Positions 6,085 to 11,311 of a DNA stretch of 11,311 nt are shown here, in pieces. The notes beneath the pieces were generated by a model. That model saw nothing but the letters and a program-made list of their open reading frames with translations. It was not told the DNA's origin and ran no database searches. How positions within the stretch are numbered: the first letter of the stretch is position 1; every line of letters begins with the position of its first letter. This DNA comes from Acidobacteriota bacterium (GTDB taxonomy: Bacteria > Acidobacteriota > Terriglobia > Acidiferrales > UBA7541). Both the position numbers and the translations under genes were made by a program. The stretch covers positions 1-11,311 of the forward strand of contig JAGWRH010000358.1 of NCBI GenBank assembly GCA_028876695.1, in the 5' to 3' direction.

Positions 6085-6786
6085 ATGCCTGCGCGTGGGA
6101 AATTGATCGTCATCGAGGGAATCGACGGCTCGGGCAAACGCACCCAGCTTGACCTGCTCGCTCGTGCCCTCGCGCACCGTGGTTACGATCTCGCGGAGAT
6201 CGGCTTCCCCAATTACGACGGCTTCTTTGGAAAACTCGTCGCCCGTTTCCTCAACGGCGAATTCGGCCCGCTCGATTCCGTCGATCCGCATTTTGCCGCG
6301 CTGCTCTACGCTGGCGATCGTCTGGAATCGAAATCGACGCTGGAATCCGCGCTCGCCGCCGGAAAGCTGCTGATCTCCGATCGCTATGTCGCCTCAAATC
6401 TCGCTCATCAGGGTTCGCGCGTCCCCTCTGGCGGGCGCGAGGAATTTCTCGCTTGGCTTCGGCGGCTCGAATACGAAATCTACGGCTTGCCTGTGGAAGA
6501 TCTGGTCGTCTATCTGCGCGTTCCGGTCGACGATGCGCATCGCCTGATCGGCTCGAAGAGAACCCGTGGTTACACCGACAAAACACACGATATTCAGGAA
6601 GCCGATTTCGCGCATCTCGAAGCCGCCTCGCGCGTGTACGATCAGCTTTCGCGGCAGTCGCATTGGGTCCGTATCGAATGCTTCGACGCTGCCGCAAGCG
6701 CGCTGCGCTCTCCCGCCTCGATTCACGAGGAGATTCTCTCCGCCGTTGATGCGCGCATCGCCGCCGCGCTTCGTGCGCAAGGATAA
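6085..6786 (+). CDS. tmk: Thymidylate kinase (dTMP kinase)
   Basis: Cytoplasmic kinase that phosphorylates dTMP to dTDP with ATP, on the path to dTTP. The 233-residue product shows the P-loop EGIDGSGKRTQ (residues 11-21), the dTMP-side FPNYDGFFGK (41-50), AALLYAGDRLESK (71-83), the DR-Y motif DRYVASNLAHQGSR (99-112) and a lid region around KRTRGYTDKTHDIQEADF (158-175). The residue after the P-loop Lys is Arg rather than Ser/Thr, with Thr next; I recall the same GKRT order in mycobacterial Tmk, so it need not mean loss of activity. The ATG at 6085 lies just before the P-loop, as usual, but has no clear Shine-Dalgarno. The stop is followed after one base by the holB start, a pairing conserved in many bacteria, so the two are almost certainly translated from one message. 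Confidence 0.93.
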   Translation: MPARGKLIVIEGIDGSGKRTQLDLLARALAHRGYDLAEIGFPNYDGFFGKLVARFLNGEFGPLDSVDPHFAALLYAGDRLESKSTLESALAAGKLLISDRYVASNLAHQGSRVPSGGREEFLAWLRRLEYEIYGLPVEDLVVYLRVPVDDAHRLIGSKRTRGYTDKTHDIQEADFAHLEAASRVYDQLSRQSHWVRIECFDAAASALRSPASIHEEILSAVDARIAAALRAQG

Positions 6787-6787
6787 T

Positions 6788-7885
6788 ATGGGCTTCAGCG
6801 ATTTTCTCGGAAACGAACGCGTCGTGCGCGCCGTCCGCGGCATGCTGCACCGCGAACGTGTCCCGAGCGCGATGCTGTTCACCGGCCCGCGCGGCATCGG
6901 AAAATTCACGCTTGCGCGCATGTTCGCGCAGGCCGCTAATTGCCGGCGCCTCCAGGACGACTTCTGCGGAGAATGCGAAACCTGCCGCGGTATCGCGCGC
7001 CTGCAAAACCCAGCCGAGCTCGTCGCCGCGGGCCTCGCGGAACGCGGAGAGAACGCGGACGCCGCCGCCGTCGAGCGCACGCCTCTGATCGTCGAGCCTC
7101 ACCCGGACGTCTGGCTCATCGTTCCCGATCCAGTCCGCTTGCGTAATCCCGTCGCGCGTCCCATGATTCGCGTCGGGCAGTTGCGTGCCGTGCAGCGCGC
7201 CGCCTATTTTCAGCCGCTCGGCCGCCGCCGCGTTTTCATTCTCGACGGCGCGGACACCATGCGCTGGTCCGACGCCGACCTGTTCCTGAAAATTCTCGAA
7301 GAGCCGCCGGAATCCGCCACGTTGATTTTGCTCGCGCAATCGCCGGATTCCCTGCTGCCCACGATCCGCTCGCGCTGCCTGCAATTCCATTTCGCGCCGG
7401 TGCCCGCGGAGGAAATTGCCGCGTTTCTGACATCCCGCGCGGAGTTGACGCGCGATAAACGCATCCTCGCCGCGCAACTTTCCGCGGGCAGTCCCGGCGC
7501 CGCGCTCACGCTGGACTTGGCCGAATCGGTCCGCCTGCGCGCGAACGTCTTTCATCTCCTTGAAAACGCCGTCACCGGCAAAAAATACGGCGAGATCTTC
7601 GCGGCTACCGCTCAGTTGGCCAAGCAGGAGAAGGAATCGTTTGAAAACATCCTACTGCTGTTTTATAGTCTCCTTACGGACTTGCTCGAAGCCTCACAGG
7701 GCAATCAGAGCCGTCTTCCTAGAAACCCGGATCTGCGCCGCGAGATCCAGTCCCTCGCCGGTCGGACCGATTGGCGTTGGGTCCTGCGGGCGACGCGCGG
7801 TCTCGATATCCTCGAACGACGGCTGCGCCGAAACATCGGCCGGCAATTAGGCCTTGACGCCGTGGTCGTGTCGCTCGGCGCGTAA
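6788..7885 (+). CDS. holB: DNA polymerase III subunit delta' (clamp loader)
   Basis: Clamp-loader subunit that works with DnaX and delta to load the beta clamp at the replication fork. The 365-residue product starts MGFSDFLGNE, a normal N-terminus. It has a P-loop-like GPRGIGKFT (33-41) in which Phe replaces the Ser/Thr after Lys, as expected for a subunit that does not hydrolyse ATP. A Cys4 zinc module (Cys52, 60, 63, 66) follows, then HPDVWLIVPD (105-114), VFILDGADTM (149-158), LFLKILEEPPESATLIL (165-181) and the SRC motif in TIRSRCLQF (192-200). The C-terminal part (about 245-365) is helical, as in the collar domain. Between the last zinc Cys and HPDV there are 38 residues where I expect about ten. 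The reading frame is open further upstream, but that would overlap tmk, and the ATG one base after the tmk stop, preceded by AAGGA, is the natural start. Confidence 0.9.
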   Translation: MGFSDFLGNERVVRAVRGMLHRERVPSAMLFTGPRGIGKFTLARMFAQAANCRRLQDDFCGECETCRGIARLQNPAELVAAGLAERGENADAAAVERTPLIVEPHPDVWLIVPDPVRLRNPVARPMIRVGQLRAVQRAAYFQPLGRRRVFILDGADTMRWSDADLFLKILEEPPESATLILLAQSPDSLLPTIRSRCLQFHFAPVPAEEIAAFLTSRAELTRDKRILAAQLSAGSPGAALTLDLAESVRLRANVFHLLENAVTGKKYGEIFAATAQLAKQEKESFENILLLFYSLLTDLLEASQGNQSRLPRNPDLRREIQSLAGRTDWRWVLRATRGLDILERRLRRNIGRQLGLDAVVVSLGA

Positions 7886-7922
7886 CGTTCGGCGCCTCTC
7901 TTCGCTGCCGGAAGTATTTCGC

Positions 7923-7930
7923 GTTTTTTT
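7923..7930 (+). other. T8 tract in the holB-hfq gap
   Basis: A run of eight T lies 38 bases after the holB stop. The best hairpin before it (CGGC at about 7890 with GCCG at about 7906) is short and about 13 bases from the T-run, so a terminator is only possible. I found no convincing promoter in 7886-7998. Confidence 0.25.
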
Positions 7931-7998
7931 TGCAACCGAATTTGCCGTCGCGCAGTCATAACAACTAGCGTCCCGTTTCCTACTTCCAAGGAGCACTT

Positions 7999-8364
7999 AT
8001 GGTGAATCGCAAACTCTTCCGCCCGGTCCTCGCAGAGGCGAAGGACACTTTCGTCCCGCGCTCACCCCAGCCCGCGCCGCAGCCGGCCGCGGCCCTGCCT
8101 CCGCGCAAAAAACCGGCGCCACCGGAACAGACGTATGCGGAAAATTTCTATTTCGTCAAACAAATGCAATCGCGCACGCCCGTCGCCGTGGTGCTCACGG
8201 ATGGCGAGGTGCTGCGCGGCACCGTCGAGTGGTACGATCGCGATTGCATCAAACTGACGCGCTACGGCAGTCCCAATCTCTTGATCTACAAGCATTCCAT
8301 TCGCTATTTGTATAAAGACGGCGATGAGGCTTCCAACGGCGGGGTTGGCAACAACACTCACTAG
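7999..8364 (+). CDS. hfq: Hfq-like Sm-fold RNA-binding protein with proline-rich N-terminal extension
   Basis: Predicted RNA chaperone of the bacterial Sm/Hfq family, 121 residues. The Sm domain is about 46-108: an N-terminal helix (YAENFYFVKQMQ), then TPVAVVLTDGEVLRGTVEWYDRDCIKLTR (60-88; Sm1-like, with Gly69, Gly74 and Asp80 lining up with Hfq Gly29, Gly34 and Asp40), and the Sm2 hallmark IYKHSIRYLYK (96-106), which keeps the Tyr-Lys-His of the proximal RNA pocket. Differences from E. coli Hfq are marked. Gln8 aligns with Glu48, two of the three rim arginines (R16, R17) are Met and Gln, there are two extra residues before Sm2, and a roughly 45-residue basic, Pro/Ala-rich extension precedes the domain. 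AAGGAG (7988-7993), five bases before the ATG, fixes the start, so the extension is probably real. I recall similar Hfq-like proteins in Acidobacteria. Confidence 0.8.
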   Translation: MVNRKLFRPVLAEAKDTFVPRSPQPAPQPAAALPPRKKPAPPEQTYAENFYFVKQMQSRTPVAVVLTDGEVLRGTVEWYDRDCIKLTRYGSPNLLIYKHSIRYLYKDGDEASNGGVGNNTH

Positions 8365-8390
8365 CGTCGTGCCGGCCGGCGGCCAGTTCG

Positions 8391-8422
8391 CCCGGACGAT
8401 CGCGCCGAACGCCCCGGACGAT
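8391..8422. repeat. Direct repeat CCCGGACGAT, period 22
   Basis: CCCGGACGAT occurs at 8391-8400 and 8413-8422, a 22-base period (two helical turns), in the gap between hfq and bshA. The second copy also sits in a loose hairpin (CCCCG 8412-8416 with CGGGG 8428-8432). It could be a tandem binding site upstream of bshA, or chance. Confidence 0.3.
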
Positions 8423-8483
8423 TTTTACGGGGTGGACGCGTCAGTCTTTTCTGGAGTTGCGCGCTCTTTGCCGGGCTTGAGCT

Positions 8484-8489
8484 TATGAT
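8484..8489 (+). promoter_or_regulatory. Possible -10 element for bshA
   Basis: TATGAT matches the -10 consensus at five of six positions, 56 bases before the bshA ATG. There is no TGn extension and no well-placed -35 (a TTGCGC is 21 bases away), so support is weak. Confidence 0.25.
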
Positions 8490-8521
8490 GCTCTGCGTTT
8501 TGCGTGGGTAACTGCGTTTAC

Positions 8522-8536
8522 GGCGCCAGTGGCGCC
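8522..8536 (+). promoter_or_regulatory. GGCGCC palindrome/hairpin just before the bshA start
   Basis: GGCGCCA-G-TGGCGCC is a perfect palindrome around a central G. As RNA it would be a six-pair GC stem with an AGU loop. It ends nine bases before the ATG and occupies the place where a Shine-Dalgarno would be expected; none is visible. Confidence 0.4.
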
Positions 8537-8545
8537 TCTACAACC

Positions 8546-9694
8546 ATGAAAATCGGGATCACCTGCTATCCCACGTACGGCGGTTCCGGCGTGGTCGCGA
8601 CAGAGCTGGGCATGGAGCTCGCCGCGCGCGGCCACGATGTCCACTTCATCAGCTATTCCGTTCCCATCCGCTTGAACAGCATGAACGAGCGGATCACCTT
8701 TCACGAAGTGGAAGTCGCCACCTATCCGCTTTTCGATCACCCGCCGTACACGCTGGCGCTCGCGACTAAAATGCTCGAGGTCGCCGAGGAAGTCTCTCTC
8801 GACCTTCTGCACGTGCATTACGCCATTCCGCACTCCGTCAGCGCCCTTCTCGCGCGTATGATGGCCGCGCCGCGCCGCCTCCCATTCATCACCACCCTCC
8901 ACGGCACCGATATCACTCTCGTCGGCAGCGATCGCAGTTACCTGCCGATCACGCGGTTCTCGATCGAGCAGAGCGACGGCGTCACGGCCATCTCCAATTA
9001 CCTCCGCGACCGCACCATTCGCGAATTCGAAGTCCGTCACCCGATTGAGGTCATCCCGAACTTCGTGAACTGCGATCTGTACAAGCGCGCGGAAGATCCC
9101 GCGCTCCGCCATCGCTGGGCGCGCAATGGCGAGCCCATTCTGATGCACCTCTCGAATTTCCGCCCGGTCAAGCGCATCACGGATTGCATCGAGATTTTTT
9201 CCTTGGTCCGCGAGAAGATGCCCGCAAAGCTGGTGATGATCGGCGACGGCCCCGATCGCGGCTCCGCCGAATATCTCGTCCGGAAAAAGAAATTATCGAA
9301 AGATGCATTTTTCCTCGGCAAGCAGGATCACGTTCACGAAATTCTCGGTAGCGCCGACCTGTTCCTGCTTCCGAGCGACTCCGAATCGTTCGGCCTGGCC
9401 GCGCTCGAAGCAATGGCCTGCGAAGTTCCCGTGCTCGCCACCAACGTTGGCGGCGTGCCGGAAGTCGTCACCCACGGCGTGGATGGCTACCTGTTCGAGC
9501 CGCGCGACGTGGAGACCGCCTCGCGATTCGCGATCGAGATTCTCACCCGCTCCGATCGCGGCCGCGCCATGGGGCAGATGGCTCGTGCCAACGCGCGCAG
9601 CCGCTACTGCTCCAACGACATCATTCCGCGCTACGAAGCCTTCTACGAGAAAATCCTCCGCGGCGTTGACGCCCCGGCGCTAACCGCCCGCTGA
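8546..9694 (+). CDS. bshA: N-acetyl-alpha-D-glucosaminyl L-malate synthase
   Basis: Retaining GT4-family glycosyltransferase that joins UDP-GlcNAc to L-malate, the first step of bacillithiol synthesis, in the cytoplasm. The 382-residue length is normal for BshA. The N-terminus MKIGITCYPTYGGSGVVATELG (with the GGSG loop at 12-15) is highly characteristic. So are HFISYSVPIRL (33-43), HVHYAIPHS (89-97), TLHGTDITLVGSD (117-129), IPNFVNCDLY (170-179), the nucleotide-sugar site SNFRPVKR (203-210), MIGDGPDR (231-238), and the GT4 E-x7-E motif as ESFGLAALE (280-288). The ATG at 8546 is chosen because the N-terminus then matches the family; the frame is open 14 codons further without family-like residues. 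The partner genes bshB and bshC are not in the window. An inverted repeat precedes the start. The general GT4 alternative is less likely because of the N-terminal and TLHGTDITLVG matches. Confidence 0.92.
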   Translation: MKIGITCYPTYGGSGVVATELGMELAARGHDVHFISYSVPIRLNSMNERITFHEVEVATYPLFDHPPYTLALATKMLEVAEEVSLDLLHVHYAIPHSVSALLARMMAAPRRLPFITTLHGTDITLVGSDRSYLPITRFSIEQSDGVTAISNYLRDRTIREFEVRHPIEVIPNFVNCDLYKRAEDPALRHRWARNGEPILMHLSNFRPVKRITDCIEIFSLVREKMPAKLVMIGDGPDRGSAEYLVRKKKLSKDAFFLGKQDHVHEILGSADLFLLPSDSESFGLAALEAMACEVPVLATNVGGVPEVVTHGVDGYLFEPRDVETASRFAIEILTRSDRGRAMGQMARANARSRYCSNDIIPRYEAFYEKILRGVDAPALTAR

Positions 9695-9841
9695 CGGCAA
9701 AAAAACGCGAAAAATCCGCGCGCGCATGACCGCCGATGGTAATCTTGCCGGTCTCCAAGTTCAGGCACGGGTTTACTTCTCGGCTGCCCGGCATCTTCGC
9801 AATGTCCGTGCGCCAGGAAGAGTGCGTCAGAATTGAGCTAC

Positions 9842-11311
9842 ATGCGGCTCATAGTCGCCATCGCGCTGGCACTTTTTTGCGCGCCGCTGCTCTGCGCGCA
9901 GGAGCCTGCGGAGATATCGGTGCCGGAATTTCATTCCGCCAGCTTCAGCGGCTCCGTCTCGGCGTTCGCCGCCACGCCTGCCGATATCGTCCTCACCGGC
10001 AAGCAAAGCGGATCGCGCCGCGGCCGCCTCTGGATTCGCAACGTGGGCGCCGGGCTGCTGATCGCCGGAGAAGTGCAAGGCGGCCCACCGGATTTTCCGC
10101 GCGATCAGAATTCCCTCTTCTCGAAGGATCACGTCGAAATCTGGCTCGCCGCCGGCGCCGACCCCATTTTCCCGCCGATCGGTTGGGGGAATCAGTTCGG
10201 CCAGACGCAGCTTCCCAATGGCGCCGCGTCCTGTGCCAATCCCGATAGCGAACAAGGCAGCAGTATGTTTGAGGCGAATTCCCCGAAAGCCCGCCGTGAG
10301 TGCCGCGAATGGGTGGCCAGGCAGGAAACGTATCGCCGCTATTTTCGCCGCCTGTTTCTGCGCCAGTGGATCGTGGCGCCGGGCTACGCCGTCGAATCCT
10401 TCGCCACGCCCGCTTACCAGGAAATCGCCTCCCGCTTCACCGGACTATACGACGGCTCAATCGAAGATGAGGCGCCGGAGACGCTTCAGCCGCGCGGCGC
10501 TCCAAAATCCTGGTTCTCACCGTCGCCGCATGGCTACACGTTCGAAGTGCTGATTCCCTACACGAGTTTCCCGCCGCTTCCGTCGCTCGAAGTGAGCGAC
10601 CTTCGCCTGATGGTGGGCGTTTTCCGCGCCTCTGCGGTAAACGCGAAATCTGGAGCGGTTCCCAGTTCTTCGTCGCCGCGCGGCGAGCCGGATGCGGCCA
10701 GTTTCAATCACCTCGCCCTCGATCCCCCGCGCGTCTTTCACATGACGCCGTGCGACCTGCCGCTCGGCGGCAGAGATCTTTACGGGACCTCGCGCGATGC
10801 CTGGTTCATTCCGCGCTCAGACGCGCCCGATACATTCCAATCGGATGCCTTCTTGGTCGTCAACGAAGCGGGCGGCAACTGGTACGATCCGATGGGGTTG
10901 TCGCCGATCGTCCATCCGGTTCACGATTTCTGGGCGGCCGCCGGTCCGGACGAATGGGTCTGTGGGCCGCAACTTACGCACACGAAAAACGGCCACAGCA
11001 CAACTTTCGGCGATTGGATCGAGAGCGACGGCCTCGCCACTCGCCATCTACCGAGCGGCGACCTGCTGGTGAAATCGGGCCCGCTCGTCGATATGGTGAG
11101 CCAGTTTGGAACCGGTGAATGCGGCAACTGCTCATACACATCGCTCGAGATTTTTCGCATTACGCCTGACGAAAAAATCGATCGCATGCTGAAACTCGGC
11201 GACAAGCTCATGGGCATCGCCCCTTTTCCGGTGGCGGAGGATTTCACCGTCGCACCCGATTGGTCGCAGGTGACCGATTTTCAGGAACAGGTCGATGACA
11301 ACGGCAATCCA
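9842..11311 (+). CDS. Secreted protein with CBM9/DOMON-like N-terminal domain (3' end outside window)
   Basis: An open frame of 490 codons with no stop before the right edge. It starts with a clear signal peptide: MRLIV, a hydrophobic core, then PLLCAQE with likely cleavage after Ala19. Residues about 28-290 look like a carbohydrate-binding family 9/DOMON-type beta sandwich. RLWIRNVGAGLLIAGEVQGG (62-81), KDHVEIWLAAG (94-104) and, after a long insertion, GYTFEVLIPYTSFP and LRLMVGVFRAS correspond to the three hallmark strands of such domains; this is my reading of pattern, not a match score. The insertion (about 110-235) holds Cys residues and a basic helical stretch. The second half (about 300-490) has paired cysteines, including GECGNCS, and is unassigned. 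The protein is probably periplasmic or outer-membrane-associated. The Shine-Dalgarno is weak. Function is unknown. Confidence 0.7.
   Translation, partial: MRLIVAIALALFCAPLLCAQEPAEISVPEFHSASFSGSVSAFAATPADIVLTGKQSGSRRGRLWIRNVGAGLLIAGEVQGGPPDFPRDQNSLFSKDHVEIWLAAGADPIFPPIGWGNQFGQTQLPNGAASCANPDSEQGSSMFEANSPKARRECREWVARQETYRRYFRRLFLRQWIVAPGYAVESFATPAYQEIASRFTGLYDGSIEDEAPETLQPRGAPKSWFSPSPHGYTFEVLIPYTSFPPLPSLEVSDLRLMVGVFRASAVNAKSGAVPSSSSPRGEPDAASFNHLALDPPRVFHMTPCDLPLGGRDLYGTSRDAWFIPRSDAPDTFQSDAFLVVNEAGGNWYDPMGLSPIVHPVHDFWAAAGPDEWVCGPQLTHTKNGHSTTFGDWIESDGLATRHLPSGDLLVKSGPLVDMVSQFGTGECGNCSYTSLEIFRITPDEKIDRMLKLGDKLMGIAPFPVAEDFTVAPDWSQVTDFQEQVDDNGNP

Noticed and set aside
6566..6787. 74-codon upstream extension of HolB
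   Set aside because: It is out of frame with and inside tmk; the ATG one base after the tmk stop gives the standard N-terminus.
6251..7555. 434-codon open frame on the minus strand across tmk and holB
   Set aside because: It lies entirely antisense to two confidently identified genes; its Arg/Ala-rich composition is what high-GC coding DNA gives in a shadow frame.
9701..9722. CGCG-AAAAATC-CGCG with an adjacent A-run after bshA, as a possible terminator
   Set aside because: The stem is only four pairs, and the A-run is on the side that would serve a minus-strand transcript, where no gene is present.
9736..10248. 170-codon plus-strand frame at the start of the secreted protein gene
   Set aside because: It is a different frame from the long open frame starting at 9842 with a signal peptide; its composition is Arg-rich shadow-like.
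1..11311. tRNA, rRNA, CRISPR arrays, insertion sequences, phage or defence genes
   Set aside because: I looked for cloverleaf-type arms, regularly spaced repeats, transposase or integrase motifs and nuclease motifs on both strands and saw none.

Overview
The window (11,311 bp, high GC, dense coding on both strands) looks like a chromosomal segment of an Acidobacteriota bacterium, probably Terriglobia/Acidobacteriales. This rests on remembered family resemblance: an APC permease fused to a UspA-like domain, a glycine-zipper lipoprotein type common in that phylum, a divergent proline-tailed Hfq, and a bshA gene outside Firmicutes. I see no rRNA, tRNA, CRISPR array, transposase or integrase. No gene-free stretch exceeds 300 bases; the longest are 1950-2194 and 5415-5671.

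Layout. At 1-121 the minus strand reads as the N-terminal part of a cupin-like protein. At about 117-125 it meets a plus-strand APC permease that has lost its N-terminal third, so the left edge looks like a rearrangement or assembly junction. Next come trxB (thioredoxin reductase, 2195-3118) behind an extended -10 promoter, and a glycine-zipper lipoprotein (3309-4010) with a good sigma70-type promoter. This converges on a minus-strand, exported TlpA/ResA-like thioredoxin (4068-4652), with a short inverted repeat between the two. recX (4866-5414) lies divergently from the TlpA-like gene. A non-coding stretch with REP-like repeats and a strong hairpin follows. Then come a small coiled-coil/membrane-anchor protein (5672-6025), tmk (6085-6786) and holB (6788-7885), the last two separated by a single base. 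An Hfq-like Sm protein (7999-8364), bshA (8546-9694) and a large secreted protein with a CBM9/DOMON-like look (9842 to the right edge) complete the window.

How the genes fit together. tmk-holB is a known conserved pairing (dTTP supply and the DNA polymerase III clamp loader), and recX adds recombination control. TrxB, the TlpA-like protein and BshA (first step of bacillithiol synthesis) are all thiol-redox functions, but they lie in separate transcription units. Most of the window is housekeeping. The less ordinary items are the left-edge junction, the divergent Hfq, the insertion in HolB, the repeat cluster at 5458-5550, GGCGCC-based inverted repeats upstream of trxB and bshA, and the unassigned secreted protein at the right edge.
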